Below are positions 17,426-26,946 of a stretch of 64,000 nt of DNA, one piece after another. The position numbers and the translations under genes were made by a program. The notes below the pieces were generated by a model, which saw nothing but the letters and a program-made list of their open reading frames with translations, made no database searches and had not been told where the DNA came from. The DNA comes from Chryseobacterium luquanense (GTDB taxonomy: Bacteria > Bacteroidota > Bacteroidia > Flavobacteriales > Weeksellaceae), in NCBI RefSeq assembly GCF_026460945.1, contig NZ_JAOVZV010000001.1, positions 186,001 to 250,000 on the forward strand, in the 5' to 3' direction. Numbering within the stretch: position 1 is the first letter of the stretch; the number at the start of each line of letters is the position of its first letter.

Positions 17426-18058
17426 ATGAAAAATTTAATCATGACCACGATGATGGTTACAGCGGTGGCGTTGACCTCCACAGCAAAAGCACAGTTTGTA
17501 GTGACAGACCCAGCCAATCTGGCTTCAGGAATTTTGAATTCAGCCAATGAAATTGTCCAGACATCAAATACGGTTTCCAATGTGGTGAAAAACTTCAATG
17601 AAGTCAAGAAAGTTTACGAACAGGGTAAGGAATATTATGATAAACTTAAAGCTGTGAACAATCTTGTCAAGGATGCAAGAAAAGTTCAGCAGACTGTATT
17701 ACTGGTTGGCGATGTTTCCGAAATTTATGTGAACAATTTCGAGAAAATGTTGAATGACCCCAACTTTAATGCTCAAGAACTGACGGCTATTGCGAACGGC
17801 TATTCAACATTACTGAATGAAAGTACAGAGCTTTTAAAAGAGCTTAAACAGATTGTCAATACCAGCAGTCTTTCATTAAATGATAAAGAAAGGATGGATA
17901 TTATTGATAAAGTATATAAGGCTGTAAAAGACTATCACAATCTGGTGCGCTACTACACGAACAAGAATATTTCTGTCAGTTACCTGAGAGCCAAGAAGCA
18001 GAACAACACCCAAAGGGTGCTTAATCTTTACGGAACGTTGAATCAAAAATACTGGTAA
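17426..18058 (+). CDS. traI: TraI, DUF4141 conjugation protein
   Basis: 210 residues. A signal peptide ends around STAKAQF (23), then a helical exported protein with a coiled-coil-like stretch (NVVKNFNEVKKVYEQGKEY). Order and features match TraI of CTnDOT-type operons, a VirB5-like periplasmic component. 20 bp after traG and one base before traJ. Confidence 0.85.
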   Translation: MKNLIMTTMMVTAVALTSTAKAQFVVTDPANLASGILNSANEIVQTSNTVSNVVKNFNEVKKVYEQGKEYYDKLKAVNNLVKDARKVQQTVLLVGDVSEIYVNNFEKMLNDPNFNAQELTAIANGYSTLLNESTELLKELKQIVNTSSLSLNDKERMDIIDKVYKAVKDYHNLVRYYTNKNISVSYLRAKKQNNTQRVLNLYGTLNQKYW

Positions 18059-18059
18059 A

Positions 18060-19052
18060 ATGGAGCCTACAAACTTACACGAAGTTTTAAGAGCAGTCTA
18101 TGATGAGATGATGCCGATGTGTGCAGATATGGCAGCAGTCGCAAAGGGTGTTGCAGGATTGGGAGCACTTTTTTATGTAGCCATTAAAGTTTGGCAGTCA
18201 TTAAGCCGTGCTGAACCCATTGATCTATTTCCTATGTTGAGACCATTTGCTATCGGAATCTGCATTATGTTTTTTTCAACATTGGTTTTAGGAAGTATAA
18301 ACGGGGTTTTAAGCCCAGTTGTTCAAGGCAGTCATTCCATGTTGGAGGATCAGGTTTTAGATATGAATGAACTTCAGCAGAAAAAGGATTTATTGGAAAG
18401 AGAAGCCATGCTCAGAAATCCTGAAATGGCCTATCTGATCTCAGATGATGAGTTTGATAAAAAACTGGAAGAACTGGGATGGTCTCCATCGGATCTGGTG
18501 ACGATGTCAGGACTGTATATGGAAAGGCAGATGTTTGAAGTTAAAAAACAAATCAGAGACGGTTTTAGAGAATTTCTGGAAATTCTCTTTCAGTCTGCCG
18601 CATTGGTCATAGATACCATCAGAACCTTCTTTCTAATTGTTCTGTCGATACTCGGTCCGATTGCCTTTGCCATATCGGTTTGGGATGGGTTTCAAAGTAC
18701 GTTGACGCAATGGCTGACCCGATACATCAGTGTGTATTTATGGTTACCTGTGGCTGATATTTTCAGTGCTATCCTAGCTAAAATACAAACGTTAATCTTA
18801 GAAAAGGATATAGAGATGCTCGCTGACCCTAATTTTATTCCGGATACCTCCAACACTGTTTACATCATCTACATGATTATCGGAATAATTGGTTATTTCA
18901 CCGTTCCAACCGTAACAGGCTGGGTTATTCAGGCGGGAGGTGCCGGAAACTTTATGCGCAATGTCAATCAGACCGCATCGAAGTCCGGCAACATTGCAGG
19001 AGCAGCTGCCGGTTCAGCAACAGGAAATATTTCAGGAAGGTTATTAAAATAA
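18060..19052 (+). CDS. traJ: TraJ, polytopic conjugation protein
   Basis: 330 residues with an N-terminal loop (MEPTNLHEVLRAVYDEMMPMC), several membrane helices (about 30-48, 62-82, 180-205, 225-245, 275-300), and a Gly/Ala/Ser-rich tail (GAAAGSATGN). It matches TraJ of CTnDOT-like elements, the VirB6-like inner-membrane channel protein. One base separates it from traI. Confidence 0.88.
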   Translation: MEPTNLHEVLRAVYDEMMPMCADMAAVAKGVAGLGALFYVAIKVWQSLSRAEPIDLFPMLRPFAIGICIMFFSTLVLGSINGVLSPVVQGSHSMLEDQVLDMNELQQKKDLLEREAMLRNPEMAYLISDDEFDKKLEELGWSPSDLVTMSGLYMERQMFEVKKQIRDGFREFLEILFQSAALVIDTIRTFFLIVLSILGPIAFAISVWDGFQSTLTQWLTRYISVYLWLPVADIFSAILAKIQTLILEKDIEMLADPNFIPDTSNTVYIIYMIIGIIGYFTVPTVTGWVIQAGGAGNFMRNVNQTASKSGNIAGAAAGSATGNISGRLLK

Positions 19053-19065
19053 TTAAAACAGAAAA

Positions 19066-19689
19066 ATGGAATTTAAAATCTTAAAAAATATCGAAACCAG
19101 TTTCAGGCAGATCAGATTATTCACTTTTATTTTTGCCCTGTTATGTTTCGGAGTTGTAGGGATTGTTGTATACAAATCATACGAGTTTGCTGAAGAACAG
19201 CGTCAGAAAATTTATGTTTTAGATAACGGCAAATCATTGATGGTTGCCTTATCTCAGGACATGTATCTTAACAGACCCGTTGAAGCAAGAGAGCATGTCA
19301 GACGTTTTCATGAACTCTTCTTCACGATTGCACCGGATAAAAATGCGATTGAAAGTAATGTAAAAAGAGCATTCAATTTAGCAGACCAATCTGCTTTTAA
19401 TTATTACAAAGACCTTTCAGAAAAAGGATATTACAACAGAATTATTTCAGGGAATATCCAACAGAGAATTGAGATAGACAGTGTTACTGCCAACTTTGAC
19501 AGCTATCCGTACCAAGTTCAGACCTTCTCAAAGCAGTTTATCTACAGATCCAGCAATCTGACCAAGAGAAGTTTAATAACCAGCTGTATACTTGTCAACT
19601 CTGTAAGGTCTGACAACAATCCCCAGGGATTTACGATGGAAAAATTCAATGTTATCGAAAATAAAGATATCGAAACTGTTGACCGCTAA
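19066..19689 (+). CDS. traK: TraK, VirB8-like conjugation protein
   Basis: 207 residues: short cytoplasmic N terminus (FKILKNIETSFRQIR), one membrane helix (about 18-40), and a periplasmic domain containing the typical DQSAFNYYKDLSEKGYY segment. This is the VirB8-like scaffold of the family. 13 bp after traJ. Confidence 0.9.
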   Translation: MEFKILKNIETSFRQIRLFTFIFALLCFGVVGIVVYKSYEFAEEQRQKIYVLDNGKSLMVALSQDMYLNRPVEAREHVRRFHELFFTIAPDKNAIESNVKRAFNLADQSAFNYYKDLSEKGYYNRIISGNIQQRIEIDSVTANFDSYPYQVQTFSKQFIYRSSNLTKRSLITSCILVNSVRSDNNPQGFTMEKFNVIENKDIETVDR

Positions 19690-19690
19690 A

Positions 19691-19942
19691 ATGTACATTA
19701 TGAAAAAATTTAGAATAGCAGTTGACCGATATATCGATTCGATCGAAAACCATTGGAAATCTTTAAGTAGCAGCAGACAGAGAACATTGACAAAGTTTTT
19801 TTTAGGAATTTATGTACTGTTGACGGTTTTAATGATCACCTACATTTGGTACGAAACATCTAACGGAAATAACATCCTTTCTATTAGTCATATTCAGGGA
19901 ATTCCTCAAAGTATAATTAATAAAGTCCATCAGAATGAATAA
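19691..19942 (+). CDS. traL: TraL, DUF3989 conjugation protein
   Basis: 83 residues with one central membrane helix (FFLGIYVLLTVLMITYIWY). Start chosen at ATG 19691, one base after the traK stop; ATG 19700 (MKKFRIA) is equally possible, while the longer in-frame ORF would run back into traK. Overlaps traM by 8 bases. Confidence 0.8.
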   Translation: MYIMKKFRIAVDRYIDSIENHWKSLSSSRQRTLTKFFLGIYVLLTVLMITYIWYETSNGNNILSISHIQGIPQSIINKVHQNE

Positions 19943-21266
19943 CGAGAACAGAACCCAGATTAGACTTACAGAGGGCAATTCCGATAGAATGGCTAACGAG
20001 GAACAGTCATTGAGCAATCTTCAAAGATTTGAAAAATTCAAGAAACCACTTATCTATTTTTTAATGGCTGTTGTGTGTGTGGGTTGTCTCTATCTCATTT
20101 TTAAACCCAAAGAGAAGAATCTTCTCATTGAAGATGTCGGTTTTAATTCAGCAGTTCCACAAGCAGCTGATGACAAACTGCAGTCTGATAAGCAGAAAGC
20201 ATATGAACAGCAACTGCTGGAACAGAAAAATGAAGAAAAGAGAAACAACTTGACTACATTATCTGATTACTGGAATGATGGTCAGGCAACCAATTTTTCA
20301 CCAGGTCAATCCGCTCAATTGAACCCGACCGAACAGTCGGGAATGCTGACACAAGGCGACCAAAATGCTATGAACAGTTACCGTAATGCGCAACAGACTT
20401 TGGGAAACTTTTACAGTAGAGATGATGAGGAAGTCAGCAATTTGAAAAAAGAAATTTCAAGATTGAAAAATGAATCTCTTCAGAATAATTCTACACCGAA
20501 AGGTAGCGGAATTGATGAGCAGTTGGAACTGATGGAAAAATCTTACCAGTTGGCAGCAAAATATCTTCCTTCATCCTCTCATCAAAATGGGAATTTTGTA
20601 GAGACAAAACCATCCGATACCTCTGTAAAATCTGAGCCAACACAACCAAAGGTTAAGATTAATTCAGTAAAGCATCTCAACAAAAATGTAATATCTGCTT
20701 TGTACCGTGAGCCTGTTGACAGTGCATTTCTAGCGAGCTTGAACAGAAACAATTTCATAGGTATCCAAGGTAATCAGGACAACAATCAAATAACCCGGAA
20801 CAGCATACGGGCAGTAATCCATCAAGCCCAGATAGTCACTGCTGAAAGTTTCATTTCACTACGACTTTCTGAACCAATTATGTTAGGTAAAATATTAGTA
20901 CCAGCAGGAACTGTACTGAGGGCTTCTTGCAAATTTCAGAGCGGGAGATTACAGATGAAAATATCGAGTATCAAATATCGAGGCTCAATACAACCTGTCG
21001 AAATTTCTATTCATGATAATGATGGTCAATTGGGTTTATACATTCCCTATACTCCGGAACAAAATACTGTGAATGATATAGTTGCCAATATGAGCCAGTC
21101 ATCCGGAACAAACATCATGATGACTCAATCTGCAGGTCAGCAAATAGCTTCTGATCTGACACGTGGAGTTGTTCAGGGAGTTTCGGGATATTTTCAAAGA
21201 AAGGTCAGAATGCCTAAAGTCACTGTAAAAGCCGGTCATCAAATTTTGTTGGTGGCTAAAAATTAA
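19935..21266 (+). CDS. traM: TraM, VirB10-like conjugation protein
   Basis: 443 residues. A short cytoplasmic N terminus, one membrane helix (about 37-56), then a long Gln/Asn-rich linker, and a C-terminal beta-rich domain from about 255 (VISALYREPVD, then IMLGKILVPAGTVL). This is the layout of TraM/VirB10, which spans the periplasm and links both membranes. SQSAGQQIASDLTRG near the end is the usual conserved motif. Confidence 0.9.
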   Translation: MNNENRTQIRLTEGNSDRMANEEQSLSNLQRFEKFKKPLIYFLMAVVCVGCLYLIFKPKEKNLLIEDVGFNSAVPQAADDKLQSDKQKAYEQQLLEQKNEEKRNNLTTLSDYWNDGQATNFSPGQSAQLNPTEQSGMLTQGDQNAMNSYRNAQQTLGNFYSRDDEEVSNLKKEISRLKNESLQNNSTPKGSGIDEQLELMEKSYQLAAKYLPSSSHQNGNFVETKPSDTSVKSEPTQPKVKINSVKHLNKNVISALYREPVDSAFLASLNRNNFIGIQGNQDNNQITRNSIRAVIHQAQIVTAESFISLRLSEPIMLGKILVPAGTVLRASCKFQSGRLQMKISSIKYRGSIQPVEISIHDNDGQLGLYIPYTPEQNTVNDIVANMSQSSGTNIMMTQSAGQQIASDLTRGVVQGVSGYFQRKVRMPKVTVKAGHQILLVAKN

Positions 21267-21287
21267 CCAATAATAAATTAAAATTCA

Positions 21288-22187
21288 ATGAAAAATATTT
21301 TAAATAAATGGATGACTCTGCTGTTATTTATCATCATCAACCATTCAGTCAATGCACAGGATAAAGATGGTTTGATGTCACTGAATCAGGGAAGACTTGA
21401 AAGCTACAAAATGGAAGTTACCTATAACAAAACAACACATCTATTATTTCCTTCACCTATTAAATATGTTGATTTAGGAAGTGAAAACCTGATTGCCAAC
21501 AAGGCTGATGATGTTGCGAATGTTTTAAGGATAAAAGCATCAACAAGAGATTTTGATGAAGAAACCAATTTTTCGGTGGTCACTGAAGATGGGAAGTTTT
21601 ACAGCTTCGATGTTTTTTACAGCTCTTATCCAGATACTTTAAACTATGATCTGCTAAAACTACAGCGTAATAATGAAAAGGAATATGCTGCAGATGTGAT
21701 TTTTGATGAGATGGATGGAAGCTCATCTTTGCTGACAGAAATGATGATGCAAACCTTGTACAAAAATCCGAAAAGAACCATCAAGCACATCGGAAACAGA
21801 AGCTTTGGAATTCAGTTTTTGCTTCGAGGTTTGTATGTTCATGAAGGTAAATACTATTTTATCATACACCTAAAAAACTCCAGAAACATTCCCTATCCCG
21901 TCGATTTCATCAATTTTAAAATTGTTGATGAGAAGAAAATAAAAAGAACAGTTGTACAGGATAGGATATTGTCTCCGCTTCGGAATTATTCTACAATCTT
22001 TAAGGTGGAAGAACATGATGAAGCATTTGATATTTTCCTGCTGGATCAGTTTACGTTGATGGAGGGTCAAATCTTAGAAATAGAAATTTTAGAAAAAAAC
22101 GGCGGTCGGCATTTAAAAATGCAGGTTACCAACAACGATCTGATTGGCGCATCTGTTTTTAAAGATATTAACCTAAAACTGAAATAG
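21288..22187 (+). CDS. traN: TraN, DUF4138 conjugation protein
   Basis: 299 residues. Signal peptide ends near VNAQD (24), then a beta-rich exported domain with YNKTTHLLFPSPIKYVDLGS, the hallmark start of TraN/DUF4138 proteins (VirB9-like). It should sit in the periplasm/outer membrane part of the channel with TraM and TraO. 21 bp after traM and one base before traO. Confidence 0.9.
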   Translation: MKNILNKWMTLLLFIIINHSVNAQDKDGLMSLNQGRLESYKMEVTYNKTTHLLFPSPIKYVDLGSENLIANKADDVANVLRIKASTRDFDEETNFSVVTEDGKFYSFDVFYSSYPDTLNYDLLKLQRNNEKEYAADVIFDEMDGSSSLLTEMMMQTLYKNPKRTIKHIGNRSFGIQFLLRGLYVHEGKYYFIIHLKNSRNIPYPVDFINFKIVDEKKIKRTVVQDRILSPLRNYSTIFKVEEHDEAFDIFLLDQFTLMEGQILEIEILEKNGGRHLKMQVTNNDLIGASVFKDINLKLK

Positions 22188-22188
22188 T

Positions 22189-22749
22189 ATGAAAAGGCTA
22201 CACCTTTATATCATAGGCTTATTTCTGATGAGCATAACAACAACAGCTCAGCGGTTAATTCCTAGACAGAAAGCAATTGAATTGAATGCCGGATTTCTTT
22301 TAAATGATTCTAAAAGCGAGAACTATTTTATCAATATAACAGTTACAAATCAGTCAGGGAAAGGAAATTACAGTTTTTTCAGTTTTGAATACCTGAATGA
22401 GAAGCAGAAGTACAAAAAGGTCACAATACCCATTGAAACTTTTCTTGCCGAAGCAGGTTACAGCTTTAATCTGATATCAGATCGGAAAAAGTACGTATTA
22501 TTTAATTTCTCGTTATCTGCAACAGCAGGTTTTGAGAGTATTAATAAAGGAAATGATCTGCTTTTTGACGGAGCTATGATTTTGACTAAATCCAATTTTG
22601 TATATGGAACTGGTGGGAAAGTTTCCGCAGAGATTTATATTTCAGACCGAATTGTTTTGATCCCTCATGTAAAAGCAAAAGCCCTGTGGAATTCCTCCCG
22701 TGAACTGATCAGACCTTCGGCATGTCTGGGAATAAGAATTAATTTATAA
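22189..22749 (+). CDS. traO: TraO, outer-membrane-type conjugation protein
   Basis: 186 residues with a signal peptide (cut near TTTAQ, 21) and a beta-barrel-like C-terminal part ending LIRPSACLGIRINL, the usual end of TraO. A decayed second copy of exactly this end is found at about 33.9 kb. Follows traN by one base; outer membrane location is inferred from family and the terminal aromatic/hydrophobic pattern. Confidence 0.88.
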   Translation: MKRLHLYIIGLFLMSITTTAQRLIPRQKAIELNAGFLLNDSKSENYFINITVTNQSGKGNYSFFSFEYLNEKQKYKKVTIPIETFLAEAGYSFNLISDRKKYVLFNFSLSATAGFESINKGNDLLFDGAMILTKSNFVYGTGGKVSAEIYISDRIVLIPHVKAKALWNSSRELIRPSACLGIRINL

Positions 22750-22758
22750 AATTTACCC

Positions 22759-23205
22759 ATGAAAAATATTAAAATCATCATAAAAAAAGGGCTTGCCTTA
22801 CTACTGATTATTCCGGTCATGATACTTTTTGAATTGAGTCTATCATCCTGCTCGACAAATGATTTGGAAATACAGCAAAATTTCCCATTTGAACTGCATA
22901 TTATGCCAATTCCAAAAGATATTGCTAATGGAGAAACTGTTGAAATCAGATTGAAAATTATTCCAAAAGGTAATTACACAGAAACTAAATATTATATCCG
23001 GTATTTTCAGTTTGATGGCAATGGAACACTGCGCTATAATAATGAGCCGCCCTACAAACTCAATGATTCATATGAACTTAGCGAAAAAGAATTTAGATTG
23101 TATTATACATCAACCTCAACTGTTTCGCAGAGTTTTGATGTCTGGATCAGTGATAGTTTTGGCAATGAAAAAGAAATTGAGTTTCAATTCAACAATAAAG
23201 ATTAA
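22759..23205 (+). CDS. traQ: TraQ, DUF3872 lipoprotein
   Basis: 148 residues. A hydrophobic N terminus ends in the lipobox LSSC, so it is probably a lipoprotein. The mature part is an Ig-like beta domain beginning NDLEIQQNFPFEL, the DUF3872/TraQ signature. Last gene of the transfer operon; a strong terminator follows 6 bp after the stop. A decayed second copy of its N terminus lies at about 34.1 kb. Confidence 0.88.
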   Translation: MKNIKIIIKKGLALLLIIPVMILFELSLSSCSTNDLEIQQNFPFELHIMPIPKDIANGETVEIRLKIIPKGNYTETKYYIRYFQFDGNGTLRYNNEPPYKLNDSYELSEKEFRLYYTSTSTVSQSFDVWISDSFGNEKEIEFQFNNKD

Positions 23206-23211
23206 ATCTCC

Positions 23212-23242
23212 ACGGCTTATCAATATGATAAGCCGTTTTTTT
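23212..23242 (+). terminator. Terminator of the tra operon
   Basis: Perfect 10-bp stem ACGGCTTATC (23212-23221) / GATAAGCCGT (23227-23236), loop AATAT, then a T-run. Confidence 0.9.
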
Positions 23243-23481
23243 ATGGATAATTAAACCCTAAGCAAAAAAATAAAAATTAGTAACAATAACTTATTGAGAA
23301 CGTAGAATCAGGCTGGCCATCAATGGGTTATTTCCTTTCTTGAGCGGAAAGACGTTTCCGACCGCCGGAAGGAATTGTCTCTTCGCCCGAAAAAATAAAT
23401 AGCGGTTTAAAACTGTCGTTTATTACATTTAATTTTCTCCAAATGTCCATCATCTGCAAAAGAAATATAATGTGGTAGATG
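23243..23481. other. Remnant block between tra operon and cargo
   Basis: A GC-richer patch (about 23300-23400) in otherwise AT-rich DNA is open on both strands for 35-42 codons: plus strand INGLFPFLSGKTFPTAGR, minus strand FFRAKRQFLPAVGN. Neither has a start, so this looks like a relic of a gene or repeat. No family named. Confidence 0.35.
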
Positions 23482-23790
23482 TCAGTATACAGGATCCAGC
23501 AATTGTATATTTAAGAATTTTGACTTTTTTTTATAATTATCAAAAGATAAATCTACTTCCTCTCCAGTAAATAGGAAAACTGTCATTTTGTAAACTCCCG
23601 GGATGAGAAAATTTCTCTCTTCTAAATCTTGGGTGTAATAAATAAAATTATATGCGTCATTATACAACAGTTCAAATATAACAAAAGCGACATGCAAAAA
23701 CTTCCGCTCCGCTTTTGGCAATAACAGGTTGAAATAATCTTCTGTATGTCTGCCTTTGTAAGTTAGTGTATCTAAAAAATTACAATCATT
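23482..23790 (-). pseudogene. 5'-truncated unknown gene
   Basis: About 103 sense codons are open on the minus strand, reading DTLTYKGRHTEDYFNLLLPK and further to KFLNIQLLDPVY, with good protein character (aromatic/acidic mix, GEEVDLSFDNY). There is no ATG; the frame opens directly after a stop, and only a TTG at 23719-23721 could start a shorter form. Most likely the 3' part of a gene cut by recombination. Family not recognised. Confidence 0.4.
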
Positions 23791-23975
23791 TTATATATTC
23801 ATATAAATAAATCTATCAGCACGAAGAAATTTCTGTGGAGGAATGCATAATTCCTATCAGCGTTCTTGAGTCAAAATAATTTTACTAAAGTTTGCTTTGA
23901 TTTTACGTATAAAAAACTTCATCGTATTCTGTGGAGGTTTTTTTGAAAAATTTTTATTATTGACTTTATTATTGC

Positions 23976-24560
23976 TTAGTTTGCGTTTCTTTTCTCTAAT
24001 AAAGGCAAAACAATCCTTTTTACCATCGGTTTATCATCTTTCCAATCGGGATCATCCTTAGAGTCTTTCCAATTTGTTACCAATTGTACCTCTCCTTTTC
24101 GGTTTAGGAGGATAAATTTTGACATATCATCGATATTTTCAAATTGCGCAGGAGTAATTTTTTTAAGAAACTCTTTATATTTTTTTGATCTCCCTCTACT
24201 TTCTATATCTTTAATAACAAGAATTTTTGCATCAGGATAGGTCTCCAAAACCATGTCTCTTGATTGCTTGGTGAAATTATTGTTTTCTTGATCGACCAAC
24301 AAAACATAAAGATCAACATTATAAAATTTCTGTATGACGAAAAAAGTAGGTATATGATAGATGCAGGGCTTACACCAACTTGCAAAGGTAAAAAACAACG
24401 TATTGGGTTGGTATGAATTTTCAGCTAAACACCTCACATCACCAGCCGTTACTGAGTAAATATTTTCGTAATGTGACTGTTGTAATTTGCATTTTTCAAT
24501 AGGTGTTTGTGAGAATACTAATGAAAATCCAACTAGGAAAAAGGGTATTATTTTTAACAT
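23976..24560 (-). CDS. Exported thioredoxin-like protein
   Basis: 194 residues from the chosen start at 24560 (MLKIIPFFLVGFSLVFSQ is a clear signal peptide; an upstream in-frame ATG would hide it behind 17 residues). The thioredoxin fold shows FASWCKPC with Cys63 and Cys66, followed by PTFFVIQKFYNVDLYVLLVD. Likely a periplasmic thiol-disulfide protein of the TlpA/DUF-redoxin type. It follows the erythromycin-esterase-like gene closely (59 bp from this start), suggesting one operon. Confidence 0.75.
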   Translation of the reverse strand: MLKIIPFFLVGFSLVFSQTPIEKCKLQQSHYENIYSVTAGDVRCLAENSYQPNTLFFTFASWCKPCIYHIPTFFVIQKFYNVDLYVLLVDQENNNFTKQSRDMVLETYPDAKILVIKDIESRGRSKKYKEFLKKITPAQFENIDDMSKFILLNRKGEVQLVTNWKDSKDDPDWKDDKPMVKRIVLPLLEKRNAN

Positions 24561-24619
24561 TATATATGATCGTTTTTTCAGATTAATCGATATCTTTTTT
24601 ATACCATACATTATTTTGA

Positions 24620-25885
24620 TTAGTACTTGCTTAATAACTTGGAAGCAGTTGATTTTTTGATAAAAATAATATAATCAAAATCTTCTGAAATATTCCCGGA
24701 CTTAAAATCCTTTTTATGTACTGCTGCTCCTACTGTTCGATAATTAATTTTGGTTAGGAGCTTTTGTGCGAGTTTATTGTTCTCTTTTTTGATATTTTTT
24801 AAATCTAAAATAAATATTGGAATATCAAATGAGTTTAATAATTCTTCCAAAGAGTTTTTAGAATTTTTCTCTAAATTAATGGGTTTTACGTTTTCATCTT
24901 TCAAATCAACAACAGAATGAAAACCTTCATAGAATAATGTCCCGCAATTGATGTAATCATCCTTCAATTTTTCTTTCAGAAATTTACCGGTTTCTTCTCC
25001 TGTTTTTTTAATGTGCTCATTGTGTGCCCACAAAACAAAAACTGATTCAGGATATTTGTTTTTAAGCCATAAAATATTTTCTGCCATATATCTATTTCTG
25101 TCCAAATAGCTATTATATAGATATTGATTCAAAAGAGTTAGATGCTGTAAGAACCAAGATTTATCATCTTCATCGGATATACTTGAAGAAAATGCTTTAA
25201 TTTTATTTAATCTGGTTAAAGATTCACTCTGTATACGTTTCTTTTCCAGAAGTTGATTTTTTGGAAGCTTATTAAAATCACTTAAATTCTGGCTTAAAAC
25301 AAGTAAATCATCAATAGGAATCTTATATTTATCTAATAAAATTTTTAGTTGAACCATTGATCCGATATAAGTGGTATTATCAAATCCAGTAAAGCGTATT
25401 TTTTGAGTGTTTTTATCATTGGTTTGTTTCATCCATTCAATCATACTTAAAATTTCATCGGTCTGATAAATCCATGACTTAATATTCATCAGATATTCTT
25501 TTCCGGTCTTATTACCGTTGATAATGTATTCATTGAGCAGGAAAGAATTTGGCATGGATGCTTCTATAGAGAATATTCCAACATGATTTCTTTGTAAAAT
25601 ATAACGGGTTAATTTGTCTTTTATTTTAAAAATTTCGCTTGAGCCGTGTGATGCTTCTCCTAAACCAATAATTTTTACATTCGAGAAAAATCGATTAAAA
25701 ACTAAAGAATCTTCTTTGAAACCAATTTCCGGTTCATAAGAATGCAGAGGAAAAACAAAATTTCTTAGATAGTCTTTTTCATTCTGATCAATTAAAAGAT
25801 CTTGATTTGCAGACTGTGAGTGTAGTGTCTTTGCTAGCAATAGGATAACAAATAAAACTATTTTTTTCAATGTAAATATTTTCAT
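24620..25885 (-). CDS. Erythromycin-esterase-like hydrolase, exported
   Basis: 421 residues with a signal peptide (cut near LHSQ, 24). The erythromycin esterase family signature is complete: Glu77 and His80 in GLGEASHG, Glu108 in FSIEAS, and His288 in LWAHNEH; the Glu-to-Glu spacing of 31 equals that of EreB as I remember it. Members open macrolide lactones or hydrolyse other esters by metal-free activated water. Export to the periplasm differs from classic cytoplasmic EreA/EreB, so macrolide resistance is possible but unproven. Lies in mobile DNA with a thioredoxin-like gene. Confidence 0.82.
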   Translation of the reverse strand: MKIFTLKKIVLFVILLLAKTLHSQSANQDLLIDQNEKDYLRNFVFPLHSYEPEIGFKEDSLVFNRFFSNVKIIGLGEASHGSSEIFKIKDKLTRYILQRNHVGIFSIEASMPNSFLLNEYIINGNKTGKEYLMNIKSWIYQTDEILSMIEWMKQTNDKNTQKIRFTGFDNTTYIGSMVQLKILLDKYKIPIDDLLVLSQNLSDFNKLPKNQLLEKKRIQSESLTRLNKIKAFSSSISDEDDKSWFLQHLTLLNQYLYNSYLDRNRYMAENILWLKNKYPESVFVLWAHNEHIKKTGEETGKFLKEKLKDDYINCGTLFYEGFHSVVDLKDENVKPINLEKNSKNSLEELLNSFDIPIFILDLKNIKKENNKLAQKLLTKINYRTVGAAVHKKDFKSGNISEDFDYIIFIKKSTASKLLSKY

Positions 25886-26049
25886 TTAATTTTTAAGTAC
25901 TTATTATAATTGTTTTTTGAAACTAAATTTTTATAACAGTTTGAAAGTTGGCGAAATGGCGAAAATCTAAGCACAAATGTTCAGTTTTATACAAAGGTTA
26001 AATCGAAGAACTGCCTTAGCTTTCCACTGAGTCCGTCATTTTTGCCAAA
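25886..26049. other. Intergenic, nothing recognised
   Basis: AT-rich stretch upstream of the esterase gene, probably with its promoter (no TANNTTTG match seen). Confidence 0.3.
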
Positions 26050-26478
26050 CTACTTTAGCGTTTCGTTTTCTTTTTTTTTTCGCTCGTAACGCAGTTGTGT
26101 CAATCCCGTCTCAAATCTTTTTACTTCGATAAATTTAAGTATTTCATCAGGTATTCCGTCTTTAAAAATTCTAGTTCCATTTTGATTGCAGAATTGATTT
26201 TAAATTCTCTGCATTTGAATATCTCTTATTTTGTTTACAATATCAGAAGTTAAATTTTCATACAATATTTCAAAATAATATAGACAAGGTCCACTTAAAC
26301 TTTTTAGTTCCGAAAATATTGCGTTATACTTTTATGATTTTTAATGTCAATAAAATTAAAATCTTCTAAGTCAGTGCAGTTTAAATAAAATTCTTTGGTG
26401 CTTTTTGTTCCATCTTCTGCTATGTTCTGAAAAAGGCAAAATTGATTTTCTGCTTATTCCTTTAATTATTTCTTCCAT
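26050..26478 (-). pseudogene. Multiply frameshifted gene of unknown family
   Basis: Three minus-strand frames join into one protein: MEEIIKGISRKSILPFS, then DLEDFNFIDIKNHKSIT, then SELKSLSGPCLYYFEILYE, then KFIEVKRFETGLTQLRYER to a stop at 26050. At least three frameshifts are needed, so it is dead. LSGPCLYYFEI reminds me of small proteins associated with GIY-YIG-like domains, but I would not name a family on this. Confidence 0.5.
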
Positions 26479-26946
26479 ACTTTTTTCTTTCAGCGGATTT
26501 TTTCTACGATTGCCGCTAACTTTTGTTTTTACGCATTTTGTCAATCAAACCAATATGATGTTCACAAGTCCATTTATGGTACTAATATAAAATATTATTT
26601 TGATGAATTGATTATTAGTTCGCACCGTCTTATTTCGGTTAAAAATACTTATTACTGCAATTACAGGATAGCGAGGTTAAAAAACTTTTACAAGAGCCAA
26701 AAAACAATGAAATTTGAACTCTAAAGAATTTGAATGATCATTGGATTCAAAAAAGTATACCAAGAAAACAGTATTGAAAAATGTAAATGTATGTAGTCTA
26801 TTTAAAATAAAATTACAAAAAAACATTTCGTAAATATATGTTTTTTAAGGTACAACCATATTAATAATTCACCAATTGAGAGTACGATAAAAGAGTACGG
26901 AAATCAACAGTTGCTCAAAAAAAATAGAATTCTATTTAATTACATT
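26479..26946. other. Decayed AT-rich spacer
   Basis: No supported gene. A short plus-strand ORF at 26405-26590 is antisense to the pseudogene and not believed. Confidence 0.3.

Noticed and set aside
26405..26590. 61-codon plus-strand ORF
   Set aside because: Antisense to the frameshifted pseudogene and lacking protein character.
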